Origin: Bacillota bacterium
GTDB lineage: Bacteria; Bacillota; Clostridia; Oscillospirales; Ruminococcaceae
Reading direction: 5' to 3'
DNA: 64,000 bases
NCBI GenBank assembly: GCA_023391875.1
Contig: JAEWAB010000002.1
Coordinates: forward strand, 281,682 to 345,681
Part shown: positions 8,216-17,544 of the stretch, one piece after another
How the letters are laid out: each line of letters opens with the position of its first letter
Numbering within the stretch: position 1 is the first letter of the stretch
The notes under the pieces: model-generated
What the model saw: only the letters and a program-made list of their open reading frames with translations
What the model was told of the DNA's origin: nothing
Database searches by the model: none
Program-made: the position numbers and the translations under genes

Positions 8216-9349
8216 ATGGAAAACTATCTCGACAACAGTGCCACCACCGCGGTTTCACAGGCGGTTGCGCAGGTTGTCTATGATGTGCTGACAAATAAAT
8301 ACGGCAACCCTTCGTCGCTGCACGGCAAGGGATTGGAGGCCGAGCTTTTGCTCCGAAAGGCGCGCGAAACGGTGGCCGGCGAGCTGCATGTTCCGCCCGA
8401 AGCCCTGTTTTTTACCTCCGGCGGCACCGAGGCCAACAACCTTGCGGTGTTTGGCGCGGTGGCGTTCCAGCGGCGCGCCGGGGCAAGGATTGTCGCCACC
8501 GCCATTGAGCACGATTCGGTGCTCGCGCCGCTCAGGGAGCTTAAGCGGCAGGGTTACGAGGTGGTGCTGGTACCCCCGAACGAGCGGGGCGAAATCACCC
8601 CGCAGGCGATGGCCGAGGCGGTGGATGAAAACACCGTGTTGGTCTGTGCGATGGCTATTAATAACGAGCTGGGCACGGTGCTGAACGTAGCGGACATTGC
8701 CAAGGCGGTAAAACGCAAAAACCACGACGTTATTGTGCACTGCGACGCCGTACAGGCCTTTTGCAAGGTGCCGCTGCGGTTTGGTTTCGGCTACACCGAT
8801 ATCGTTACCGTAACAGGGCATAAGATACACGCGCCCAAAGGGGTAGGCGCCATTTTTATCAATAAGCGCGTCAAGCTGCCGCCGCGCACCTTTGGCGGAG
8901 GGCAGGAGGGCGGGTTCCGCCCGGGCACCGAGGCGTCGGCGCTTATCGCGGGCTTTGGCGAGGCGGTAAGGCTCGCACAGCAGGACATGCTCGCCGCCTC
9001 CGAACGCGTCAAGGAGCTGGGCGCCCTGCTGCGGGGCGAGGTTGCGAAGATCGAGGGCGTGGTCATCAATTCCCCCGATAACGCGCTGCCCTACATCTTA
9101 AACCTTTCGGTACCGGGTATACGCTCCGAGATTATGATGCACTTTTTAGAGGAACGGGGTATCTACGTATCCAGCGGTTCGGCGTGTGCCAAGGGGGCCA
9201 AAAGCCACGTGCTCGAGGCTTCGGGCCTTTCGCCCGAGCGCATCGACAGCGCCCTGCGCATCAGTTTCAGCCGCTTTAGCACCGCGGATGAGGTGATGGA
9301 GTTTGCAAAGGCGCTTGCCGAAGGCGCAGCCACCATTCGTCGGGCGTGA
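8216..9349 (+). CDS. Cysteine desulfurase, NifS/IscS family
   Basis: 377 residues. This PLP enzyme takes sulfur from cysteine and forms a protein persulfide for thio-cofactor or tRNA thiolation. Motifs: N-terminal YLDNSATT, FTSGGTEANN, the PLP lysine in TGHKIHAPKG (about K203), and the sulfur-carrying Cys in SSGSACAKG (about C324). FGGGQEGGFRPGTE is also typical. thiI follows after 29 bases, the arrangement seen for NifZ-ThiI of Bacillus, so its main role is probably sulfur donation for 4-thiouridine in tRNA. The start follows CGGAGGG. Confidence 0.93.
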   Translation: MENYLDNSATTAVSQAVAQVVYDVLTNKYGNPSSLHGKGLEAELLLRKARETVAGELHVPPEALFFTSGGTEANNLAVFGAVAFQRRAGARIVATAIEHDSVLAPLRELKRQGYEVVLVPPNERGEITPQAMAEAVDENTVLVCAMAINNELGTVLNVADIAKAVKRKNHDVIVHCDAVQAFCKVPLRFGFGYTDIVTVTGHKIHAPKGVGAIFINKRVKLPPRTFGGGQEGGFRPGTEASALIAGFGEAVRLAQQDMLAASERVKELGALLRGEVAKIEGVVINSPDNALPYILNLSVPGIRSEIMMHFLEERGIYVSSGSACAKGAKSHVLEASGLSPERIDSALRISFSRFSTADEVMEFAKALAEGAATIRRA

Positions 9350-9378
9350 GTATAAATTATAAGCGATAAGGAGCGGCC

Positions 9379-10551
9379 ATGGACGAGGTAATATTACTAA
9401 AACTAGGTGAAATCGCCCTCAAGGGCTTAAATAGAGGCGCCTTTGAAGAGCTGCTGATCAAAAACACCAAGCAGCGCCTGGCGGATATCGGCGTGTTTAA
9501 GGTGTGGCGGGCACAGTCTACCATCTATGTAAAGCCCGAAACAGAGGGCGTAAACATGGACGAGGTGCTCGAGCGCCTGAAAACGGTGTTCGGCGTATCC
9601 GCCCTCAGCAAGGCCGGCGTGGTGGCAAAGGACATCGAGGAGATCAAGAAAGCCAGTGTCACGTATTTTGAAGATATTCTGCCCCATGTGCGCACCTTTA
9701 AGGTGGAGGCCAAGCGCTCGGATAAGACCTTTCCGCTGCTTTCGCCGCAGATCTGCGCGCTGGTGGGCGAGACCCTGCTGGATGCGTACCAGAATTTAAA
9801 GGTTGACGTCAACCACCCCGATGTTGTCATCAATGTAGAAATCCGTGAGACCGCCGCGTATATCCACCCCGACAAGGTTCAGGGGGCGGGGGGTATCCCC
9901 GTGGGGGCGAGCGGCAGGGCCGCGCTGCTGATCTCGGGCGGCATCGATAGCCCCGTGGCGGGCTATATGATGAGCAAGCGGGGCTTAAGCCTTACCGCCG
10001 TGCACTTTGTAAGCCCGCCTTACACCAGCGAGCGCGCAAGGCTCAAGGTGGAGGACCTGCTTCGGAAGATGGCGGCCTACTGCGGGCGCATTCGCTTTAT
10101 CGTGGTGCCGTTTACCGAGATACAGGAGCACATCAAGGACGACTGCCCCGAAGACCTGTTTACGATCATCATGCGACGGTTTATGATGCGCATTGCCGAG
10201 CATTTCGCGGCCGAGGACGGCTGCGAGGCGCTGATTACCGGCGAAAGCCTAGGGCAGGTGGCGAGCCAGACCATCGCCGCCATCGCGTGCACCGACGAGG
10301 TGTGCACCATGCCTGTTTTCCGCCCGCTGATCGGCATGGATAAAGAAGAAATCGTCACGATAGCGCGCAAAATCGATACGTTTGAAACCTCGATTCTGCC
10401 GTTTGAAGATTGCTGCACCGTATTTACCCCCAGACACCCGCGCACCCGACCGCGCGCCCAGTTTGTGCGTATCGCCGAGGAGCATGTAGAGTGGGACGAG
10501 CTCATCCAAAGGGCGATTGACGGCGCGCAGTGCAAAGAGATTGACGGCTGA
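9379..10551 (+). CDS. thiI: tRNA 4-thiouridine synthase ThiI
   Basis: 390 residues. ThiI adenylates uridine 8 of tRNA and transfers sulfur to it. The order is an N-terminal ferredoxin-like region, a THUMP RNA-binding domain (about 60-165) and the PP-loop ATPase domain with SGGIDSPVAGYMM. GESLGQVASQT and the Cys-containing FEDCCTVFTPRHP are family hallmarks. There is no C-terminal rhodanese domain, so it is the short form found in most Gram-positive bacteria, which takes sulfur from the dedicated desulfurase encoded just upstream. Confidence 0.95.
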   Translation: MDEVILLKLGEIALKGLNRGAFEELLIKNTKQRLADIGVFKVWRAQSTIYVKPETEGVNMDEVLERLKTVFGVSALSKAGVVAKDIEEIKKASVTYFEDILPHVRTFKVEAKRSDKTFPLLSPQICALVGETLLDAYQNLKVDVNHPDVVINVEIRETAAYIHPDKVQGAGGIPVGASGRAALLISGGIDSPVAGYMMSKRGLSLTAVHFVSPPYTSERARLKVEDLLRKMAAYCGRIRFIVVPFTEIQEHIKDDCPEDLFTIIMRRFMMRIAEHFAAEDGCEALITGESLGQVASQTIAAIACTDEVCTMPVFRPLIGMDKEEIVTIARKIDTFETSILPFEDCCTVFTPRHPRTRPRAQFVRIAEEHVEWDELIQRAIDGAQCKEIDG

Positions 10552-10654
10552 CATCTAAGCCCCGTTCCTGTTTGTCTTTATGAAAACTTGCGGCCAACAG
10601 GGTACGTATTTACCCGCATAGTGCCTGCGCTATGCATCTGAAGGAGGAACTGCT

Positions 10655-13600
10655 TTGAAAGCCAAGGTAGTATTTGTCGAGTCCCCAGGCTTCAGTGACG
10701 AGCGGAACATCCGGCTTATCTTAAATGAGCTGAGTATGTTTTCCATCGAGGCAAGCTACACGGGCGTTTCGATAGATGACCAGGACGGATTTTTGGACGC
10801 GGTGGGAGACGGCATAGACAACTGCGACATCATCCTCACCGTAGGCGGTATGACCGACCTTACCCGCCCCTTAGCCAAGGAGATTCTGTGCGATGCCTTG
10901 GATATCGCGCTGCTGCCCCACAACCCGAGCGTACTGCGCCTGCGCGAGGCGTTCGAGAAACAGGGCAGGCGGTTTGTGGAGGATGATATTCGCTTGGCGC
11001 TCGTGCCGGAGGGCGCGCGCGTGTTCCAAAACACTGTGGGCTTTCTGTCGGGCTTCTCGCTCGAGTCACAGGGGCAGGCCATCATCATGCTGCCCGATAA
11101 TGCCGACGAATACGCGTCTATGTTCATGCAGTTCATCTGCCCTTATATCAAAAGCGGCACGGGCGGCGAGTATGCCGTGCGTACCCTTAAGGCGTTCGGT
11201 TTAAACCGCGTGGAGGCTGAGCAGGCGATCAAGACGCTGCGCACCCCTGTGCCCGCGTCCATTTCGGTGCTGGAGGGCATCGGCGAGCTTTACATACGCA
11301 TCTTTTGCGTAGCCGAGACCAAGCTCAAGGCGCTTTCGCTTGCCGACACGGCGGCCAAGGCCGCGATGATGGGGCCGCTTGGCGCCTACATCTACGGCAA
11401 TGAGGGCGAAAGTATGGCCGAGGTGGTGGTAAGCAAGCTCAAAAGCCGCGGGATGAAGATATCCACGGCGGAATCCTGCACCGGCGGGCTTGTCTCGGAG
11501 CGCATCACCGAGGTTTCGGGCTCCTCCGCGGTATTCGAGTTCGGCGTTTCGGCTTACGCCGACAGCGTGAAGGAAGAAAAGCTGGGCGTTTCGTCCAAGC
11601 TCATCAAGCAGTTTACCTCGGTAAGTGAAGAAACGGCGGTAGCGATGGCTGCGGGCGTGATGGAGCAGGGCCATGCCGACATCGGCATCGGCATCACCGG
11701 CATTGCAGGCCCCAACAGCGACGAAAACGGCAAGCCCGTGGGGCTTGTATACGTTTCGATGTGCGATAAAAACGGCGTTTGGGTAAAACGTCTTACCCTG
11801 GACCCAAAGCAGCACAACCGTGAATCTATCCGCAACATCGCGGCGCTTACCGCGCTCGATATGGCGCGGCGGTATCTGGACACGCTACCCGCGGTGCCGG
11901 AAGAGATGGTTCCGTTTACCCTGCACAGCACCAAAAGCTATGTAAAGGCGGCGGCGCTTGCGCGCGCGCAGTACGAAGCGGGTGAGGTGCCCGGTGAGCG
12001 GGAGGAAAAGCCCGCCACGCGCCACAAAGGCAGGCAGGAAGAGCCGGGCGTTAAAAAGAATGCGTGGCGCCGTTTTGTGGAGTATATGTTCCCCGTAAAA
12101 GGCGACACGGGGATGCAGGTGTTTTTAAAGATTGTGGCGCTTGTCCTTGCTGCGGTATTCATCGCCGCGGCGGGATATATCGCGTATTATTACGGCAGCG
12201 CCTTTTTAAACAAGAAGAATGTGGATGAGCTCAATACCCTTTATGGTACCGGCAGCCTGCCGGAAGGGTATCCCTCCGATTACATAGAGGATTTTGCGGC
12301 ACTTTACGCCAAAAATCCCGATGTTAAGGCATTTATCGAGATTAAGGGCACCGGCGTGAAATATCCGGTGGTACAGTCTGCCGATAACGACTTCTACCTG
12401 CGCCGGAATTTCTTCAAGGAGAGCAACCGCCACGGCATCCCCTTCATCGACTACCGCGTAGACGTGAAAGACAGTGTAAACACCGTGGTGTACGGCCATA
12501 ACATGAAGGATGGCCAGATGTTCGGCGAGCTTGTAAAATATGAAGACATCGAGTATTACAAGCAGCACCCGGTAATCAATTTCGATACCGTATACGCCAA
12601 AGGGGAATATAAGATCATCAGCGCGTTTATCACCAACACCAACCCCGCGCACGGCGAGGTGTTTGATTACACGTCGTTTATAGACCCTCAAGGCAGGCAA
12701 GAGACCGATAACTTCCTTGCGCAGATCAAGGCACGCTCCCTTTTCAATATGCCGGTGGACATTCAGGAAGGCGATACCTTCTTAACCCTTTCCACCTGTA
12801 CCTACGAGTTTGACGACGCACGTTTCGTAATCGTTGCGCGCAGGGTACGGCAGGGTGAGAGCGCCGAGGTGGATATCTCGAAGGCAACCAAGAACAAGCA
12901 GCCGCTCTACCCCGATATCTGGTATACCCTTTACGGCGGCACCAAGCCGGAGCTGCCGGTGCTGGGTACGGGCGAGGAGATGCAAAACGGCGAAACACCG
13001 CCGCCGCTTGTTTCAGAGCCGGATGACGGCACAAGCGTTATCGATGAGGAGAGCTCCGAAGAGATCAGCTCGCAGGAGGAATCCTCCGAGGAGACGAGCT
13101 CCGAGGTATCGAGCTCTGAGGCATCGAGCTCTTCCAAGCCGGCAAGCAGTTCTGAATCTTCTTCTAGTGCAAGCAGCTCCTCCAAGCCCGTAAGTTCATC
13201 TGAGGAATCGGAGCTAGGAGAGGAATCCTCTTCGAGGGCATCCCCGCAGGATAATCAGCCGCCTTCTTCACGTACCAGCAGCGAGGCGGATAAGGAAACC
13301 TCCAGCGCATTGGGCGTCTCAACCGAGGAGCTTACCGTTAATTCGGGCGGCAGCAAAATTACCGACGACGCTTACACCATCTTAAGCCAGGTGGTGGCCA
13401 ATGAGATGAATGATACCATAGCCACCGAGGCGCTCAAGGCGCAGGCCGTGGCGGCACACAGCTACATTCTTAATGCCATGAAAAGCGGCACAACTGCTTC
13501 TGTGGGCATGAACAACAACCCCTCTACCAAAATCAAGAACGCCGTGAAAGAGGTCGTGGATAAGCTGGTGTATGTAAACGGCAAGGTTGCCTACACCCCC

Positions 13601-14095
13601 TATTTTGCCATCGCGGCCGATTACACCAATTCCGCAAGGGACGTGTGGGGCGGTACATACTCACATCTTGTCAGCGTTGAAAGCGAATATGACTCGCAGG
13701 CTACCGGGTATAAAAAAACCAAAACACTCACCGAAGACTATGTAATAGACAAGATCGTTGATTATTTTGGGCGTGAGCCGGAGGGTGACCCTTCCGACTG
13801 GTTCGAGGTGGACAGCTACACCAGCGGCGGGTATAACGACAAGATGACGGTCGGCGGCATCTCCACCACCGCAAGAACCCTGCGTGAAAAGGTTTTTGTA
13901 AACGGCGGGACATTTGACCTTCGCTCCACCAAGTTTGACGTTACCTATGACGGAGACCGCTTTACCTTTACCACTTACGGCTATGGGCATGGCGTAGGCA
14001 TGAGCCAGATGGGCGCCGACGGCTATGCGCGCTACGCGGGCTGGAGCTACGATGAGATTTTGGAGCACTACTATACCGGCGCAACGGTAAAATAG
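10655..14095 (+). CDS. CinA-class B sortase-SpoIID/LytB triple-domain membrane protein
   Basis: One uninterrupted 1146-residue frame. Residues 1-170 resemble the MoCF-like N-terminal domain of CinA but have lost its motifs. Residues 255-415 are the CinA C-terminal (PncC-like NMN amidase) domain with AESCTGG (S274) and TGIAGPNSDENGKPVGLV. A basic cytoplasmic linker and a membrane span (about 487-512) follow, then a class B sortase domain (about 530-745) with H615 in YGHN, C715 in LSTCTYEF and R723. A Ser/Glu-rich low-complexity linker (about 797-892) leads to a SpoIID/LytB domain (about 895-1146), with a Glu in ANEMND (E917) and GYGHGVGMSQMGADG (H1112); SpoIID enzymes cut denuded glycan strands. 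Inferred topology is CinA inside, sortase and SpoIID outside. The start is TTG, set by AAGGAGG seven bases upstream. The gene stands alone, about 100 bases after thiI. Confidence 0.9.
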   Translation: MKAKVVFVESPGFSDERNIRLILNELSMFSIEASYTGVSIDDQDGFLDAVGDGIDNCDIILTVGGMTDLTRPLAKEILCDALDIALLPHNPSVLRLREAFEKQGRRFVEDDIRLALVPEGARVFQNTVGFLSGFSLESQGQAIIMLPDNADEYASMFMQFICPYIKSGTGGEYAVRTLKAFGLNRVEAEQAIKTLRTPVPASISVLEGIGELYIRIFCVAETKLKALSLADTAAKAAMMGPLGAYIYGNEGESMAEVVVSKLKSRGMKISTAESCTGGLVSERITEVSGSSAVFEFGVSAYADSVKEEKLGVSSKLIKQFTSVSEETAVAMAAGVMEQGHADIGIGITGIAGPNSDENGKPVGLVYVSMCDKNGVWVKRLTLDPKQHNRESIRNIAALTALDMARRYLDTLPAVPEEMVPFTLHSTKSYVKAAALARAQYEAGEVPGEREEKPATRHKGRQEEPGVKKNAWRRFVEYMFPVKGDTGMQVFLKIVALVLAAVFIAAAGYIAYYYGSAFLNKKNVDELNTLYGTGSLPEGYPSDYIEDFAALYAKNPDVKAFIEIKGTGVKYPVVQSADNDFYLRRNFFKESNRHGIPFIDYRVDVKDSVNTVVYGHNMKDGQMFGELVKYEDIEYYKQHPVINFDTVYAKGEYKIISAFITNTNPAHGEVFDYTSFIDPQGRQETDNFLAQIKARSLFNMPVDIQEGDTFLTLSTCTYEFDDARFVIVARRVRQGESAEVDISKATKNKQPLYPDIWYTLYGGTKPELPVLGTGEEMQNGETPPPLVSEPDDGTSVIDEESSEEISSQEESSEETSSEVSSSEASSSSKPASSSESSSSASSSSKPVSSSEESELGEESSSRASPQDNQPPSSRTSSEADKETSSALGVSTEELTVNSGGSKITDDAYTILSQVVANEMNDTIATEALKAQAVAAHSYILNAMKSGTTASVGMNNNPSTKIKNAVKEVVDKLVYVNGKVAYTPYFAIAADYTNSARDVWGGTYSHLVSVESEYDSQATGYKKTKTLTEDYVIDKIVDYFGREPEGDPSDWFEVDSYTSGGYNDKMTVGGISTTARTLREKVFVNGGTFDLRSTKFDVTYDGDRFTFTTYGYGHGVGMSQMGADGYARYAGWSYDEILEHYYTGATVK

Positions 14096-14117
14096 AACTT
14101 TTACTCCTATAAGAAAA

Positions 14118-14149
14118 ACAGGCTTCCCCGATTACTTGGGGAAGCCTGT
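14118..14149 (-). terminator. Terminator of pyrG
   Basis: Twelve-base perfect stem (ACAGGCTTCCCC and complement) with an eight-base loop. The T-run is on the minus strand, placing it after pyrG. Confidence 0.85.
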
Positions 14150-14167
14150 CTGTGTATTATCAGGATA

Positions 14168-15781
14168 TTAACCGCGCTTTTCCATATTCTCAATCGCCGC
14201 GCGCACAAAATCTTTAAAGAGCGGCTGCGGACGGTTGGGGCGCGATTTAAATTCGGGGTGGAACTGCACGCCCACAAACCACGGGTGAGCGGGGTATTCG
14301 ATAATCTCCACCAGCTTCTCGTTAGGCGAGATACCTGCAAGCTGCATACCGGCCTGAACAAAGGAATCACGGTAGCTGTTGTTAAACTCATAGCGGTGAC
14401 GGTGACGTTCATAGATCAGCTCGTCGTTGTACAGCCTGCGTACGCGGCTTTCATTGCTCAGCTTGCAGGGGTAAAGCCCCAGACGCATGGTGCCGCCCTT
14501 ATCGGTAATCTCACGCTGCTCGGGCATGATGTCGATCACCGGGTTTTTGCAGGATTCGTTAAACTCGGTGGAGTTTACATCCTCAAGGTTTAACACATTG
14601 CGGCCAAACTCTATGGCAGCCATCTGCATCCCAAGGCAGATGCCGAAGTAGGGCACCTTGTTTTCTCTGGCGTAACGCACGCCTTCAATCATGCCGTCAA
14701 TGCCTCTGTCACCGAAGCCGCCGGGCACCAATATACCGTCCATGCCGGCCAGCTTGTCCGCCACGTTTCCGCGGTCGATGTTCTCCGACTGTATCCAGTG
14801 TATGTTCACCTTGGCGTCATTGGCGATACCCGCATGGTGGAGCGACTCAACAATCGAAAGGTAAGCGTCGGGCAGTTCAACGTATTTACCCACAATGCCG
14901 ATATCCACCGTCTTGCTGTAGTGCTTAAAGCGGTTAACCATGTCGGTCCACGCGGTGAGGTTTGGCTTGCGGTCTTCCAGCTTTAAATGGAAGCAAGCGG
15001 CGTTTGCAAGGCCTTGCTCCTCCAGCATCAGCGGAACCTCATAAAGCGTGGGGGCGGTGAGGTTCTCGATTACATCCTCCGAGCGAACGTTGCAGAAGAG
15101 CGCTATTTTGTTGCGCATATCCTGCGGCAGCTGGTACTCGCAGCGGCAAACGATGATGTTGGGCTGGATGCCGAGCGAGAGGAATTCCTTCACGCTGTGC
15201 TGCGTGGGCTTACTTTTAAGCTCATTCGAGCCGGAGATGTAAGGCACCAGCGTTACGTGGATGAACAGTACGTTGTCGCGTCCCACCTCGGTGGAAAGCT
15301 GGCGGATCGCCTCCAAAAAGGGCAGGCTCTCGATATCGCCCACCGTACCGCCGATCTCGGTGATTACCACGTCCGCGTTGCCCGATTTGCCCACGCGGTA
15401 GATGCGCTCCTTGATCTCGTTGGTGATGTGCGGGATTACCTGAACGGTGCCGCCCAGATAATCGCCCCGGCGCTCCTTGCTGATAACCGTCCAGTAGATC
15501 TTACCGGCGGTAACATTGGAGTTTACCGAGAGGTTCTCGTCAATAAAACGCTCGTAGTGGCCGAGGTCAAGGTCGGTCTCGGCGCCGTCGTCGGTAACGA
15601 ATACCTCGCCATGCTGGTAGGGGCTCATGGTGCCCGGGTCTACGTTGATATACGGGTCGAACTTCTGAATTGTCACCCTGTAGCCGCGCTCTTTAAGCAA
15701 TCGGCCGAGAGAAGCGGCGGTAATCCCCTTCCCGAGCCCGGATACGACACCTCCGGTTACAAAAATGTATTTAACTGCCAT
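14168..15781 (-). CDS. pyrG: CTP synthase
   Basis: 537 residues, normal length. It makes CTP from UTP, ATP and glutamine. The N-terminal synthetase domain begins KYIFVTGGVVSGLGKGITAASLG. The C-terminal class I glutamine amidotransferase shows PGGFGDRG, the nucleophile in FGICLGMQ, and the His/Glu pair in VQFHPEFKS. The ATG at 15781 follows GGGGG; a longer frame to 15832 has no ribosome-binding site. The mRNA start predicted from the promoter does not carry the initial GGG run used for reiterative control in Bacillus pyrG. Confidence 0.96.
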   Translation of the reverse strand: MAVKYIFVTGGVVSGLGKGITAASLGRLLKERGYRVTIQKFDPYINVDPGTMSPYQHGEVFVTDDGAETDLDLGHYERFIDENLSVNSNVTAGKIYWTVISKERRGDYLGGTVQVIPHITNEIKERIYRVGKSGNADVVITEIGGTVGDIESLPFLEAIRQLSTEVGRDNVLFIHVTLVPYISGSNELKSKPTQHSVKEFLSLGIQPNIIVCRCEYQLPQDMRNKIALFCNVRSEDVIENLTAPTLYEVPLMLEEQGLANAACFHLKLEDRKPNLTAWTDMVNRFKHYSKTVDIGIVGKYVELPDAYLSIVESLHHAGIANDAKVNIHWIQSENIDRGNVADKLAGMDGILVPGGFGDRGIDGMIEGVRYARENKVPYFGICLGMQMAAIEFGRNVLNLEDVNSTEFNESCKNPVIDIMPEQREITDKGGTMRLGLYPCKLSNESRVRRLYNDELIYERHRHRYEFNNSYRDSFVQAGMQLAGISPNEKLVEIIEYPAHPWFVGVQFHPEFKSRPNRPQPLFKDFVRAAIENMEKRG

Positions 15782-15841
15782 AAAAATACCCCCACGAAAA
15801 TACGTTTGTGTTGTTAATCGGTGAAAAACCACTAATTTATA

Positions 15842-15870
15842 ATTGTACTATCTTTGGTGCCTAAGGTCAA
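15842..15870 (-). promoter_or_regulatory. Promoter of pyrG
   Basis: Minus-strand TTGACC (15865-15870), 17-base spacer, TACAAT (15842-15847), giving a leader of roughly 55 bases. Confidence 0.7.
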
Positions 15871-16039
15871 GAAAAAAGGCGCATTTGGCTTAAATTATAA
15901 AAAGCGCATGCAGGGTATATTACACAAGGGGAGTACGCAAAATAAGAAAAAAGGGCGAAAAGATACCGCGATATCCGGCGATATTTTCCTCCTTCGATAA
16001 AGAATTATATTGTTCGATGTATTGCTATCGGCTGCCAAG

Positions 16040-17179
16040 CTAGACGGTGAGGGTGGAGGAAAGCTCGGCCAGTTCGATAAAGATGGGCGAGAAGCGGTTC
16101 TTTAAATATCCGGCGGGCGCGGTGCAGAAGCAATCGGCCACCTCGCTGTCTACCTGTATCGGCAGGCGGATGGTTACGCTGGTACCCACATGCTCCTCGC
16201 TCTCGATGGCAATGGTACCGCCGTGCTGCATCACGATGTTGCGGGCCAAGGTCAGGCCGAGGCCGATGCGGTGCAGCGGCTCGTTGCCGGTGTCCTGCGA
16301 ATAAAGCGAGTCAAATACCTTGCCGAGGTCCTCCTGCGCGATGCCAAGCCCCTTATCGGCAACCGTCAGCACGGCGCTGTTGCCCACCCGTTTAAGCGAA
16401 AGGGTGATCTCGTTGCCCTCTTTGGTGTATAAAAATGAGTTGAGAATGATATTCAAAATGGCTATCGACAGCCGGTCTTCGTCAAAGCTTACGAGGAAGC
16501 GGGAGGAATCGTCCATATCCAGATAAAAGGGGATACCTACGCCTCTGGTGGCCGATTCGGCGGCAGTATACAGGTCTCGGATAAAGGAAGGGAAGACCAT
16601 CGCCCGCGGGTTAAATGACTGCAGGCCGTTGATATCCTTGAGATAATCCGAAAGGTGCATAACCGTGCGCAGGATGGCGTAGGAGTTGCGGTAGATCGCG
16701 TTGACGTACCCCAATGAGGTATAATCCTCCGCAGCCTCAAAGCGGTGGCTGATGGTGGCAAGGGCGCTGAACATATAAAACAGCGGCTCGCGGATATTCT
16801 TGGAAAACGAAGCAATCGCCATCGATACATCTTCGTTGTCGTAGGTGGCGGTCGCCGGCGCTTGCGACAGCGTGGCGATTACAAACAGCAGCTTGCCGTC
16901 CTTCACAATGGGGGTGAGGGTGCAGGTGATGTTGGCGGTCGGCAAAAAATCACTGGAGAAGGCATACGCGCGGTTTTGTATCAAAATGGCTTTTACCGCC
17001 GCTGAACGTCCGGGCATAAAAACCGAAGAAAATCCGTTTTTAAGGGTAAACTGCGGGTAGGTTTTAGAAGCATACTCGCTTAACCAGATTAGTTCAAAAT
17101 CTTCGTTCAGAATGACGGTTGGTAACTCCAAATTTGAGTAGAATGCAATGGCGTTTTCAAGAAGAGCCCGGTCATCCAT
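16040..17179 (-). CDS. Histidine-kinase-like protein lacking the phospho-acceptor His
   Basis: 379 residues, cytoplasmic. An N-terminal PAS-like sensor region (about 1-115) precedes a dimerisation helix pair and a HATPase domain with N box (NIILNSFLYTKEG), G1 (DKGLGIAQEDLGKVFDS) and G2 (GLGLTLARNIVMQHGG). At the H box, where kinases have SHEIRTPL, this protein reads SKNIREPL, so the phosphorylated His is replaced by Lys. ATP binding looks intact, autophosphorylation at the normal site does not. No response regulator gene adjoins. The ATG at 17179 is preferred: the upstream in-frame GTG at 17188 is part of the GGAGGTG ribosome-binding site. Confidence 0.8.
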   Translation of the reverse strand: MDDRALLENAIAFYSNLELPTVILNEDFELIWLSEYASKTYPQFTLKNGFSSVFMPGRSAAVKAILIQNRAYAFSSDFLPTANITCTLTPIVKDGKLLFVIATLSQAPATATYDNEDVSMAIASFSKNIREPLFYMFSALATISHRFEAAEDYTSLGYVNAIYRNSYAILRTVMHLSDYLKDINGLQSFNPRAMVFPSFIRDLYTAAESATRGVGIPFYLDMDDSSRFLVSFDEDRLSIAILNIILNSFLYTKEGNEITLSLKRVGNSAVLTVADKGLGIAQEDLGKVFDSLYSQDTGNEPLHRIGLGLTLARNIVMQHGGTIAIESEEHVGTSVTIRLPIQVDSEVADCFCTAPAGYLKNRFSPIFIELAELSSTLTV

Positions 17180-17540
17180 GCAGTGCACCTCCGTGAGATA
17201 TGGGCAAAAAGGGGGGAATGCTTTTCTGTTTTACATTTAAAACACGATCAGATTGTTAAAATGTAACAAAGAGCTCCTGCAAGCAATATCATCACTATAT
17301 TATCATAAATCCGCTTCAAAATGCTAGATGCCTTGTAGAAATAATTAGCATATTAATATGTATCTTTTGCTATATACACGAATAATGTATAAGCATAACG
17401 AATCAAAGCAATAAATTGTGTAAGCTAGGCGCGAAAATGCAGGTAATAACCGCTAAAAAAACGTGAAAGGGGATATAAAAATTTTTAGTTAAATAGTTGT
17501 CAAAGTTCTTGTATGTTTTTGTTTTTTGTTATAAAATAGT
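17180..17540. other. AT-rich divergent promoter region
   Basis: No gene is seen. The stretch carries outward promoters for the kinase-like gene and for gapA. A likely gapA -10 is TATAAA with an extended TGT near 17530. Confidence 0.4.
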
Positions 17541-17544
17541 TCTT

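Noticed and set aside
8255..8830. 191-codon ORF antisense to the cysteine desulfurase gene
   Set aside because: It is a shadow of a certain gene on the other strand.
14987..15817. 276-codon ORF antisense to pyrG
   Set aside because: pyrG is a certain gene on the other strand; the antisense frame reflects its codon pattern and has no domain.
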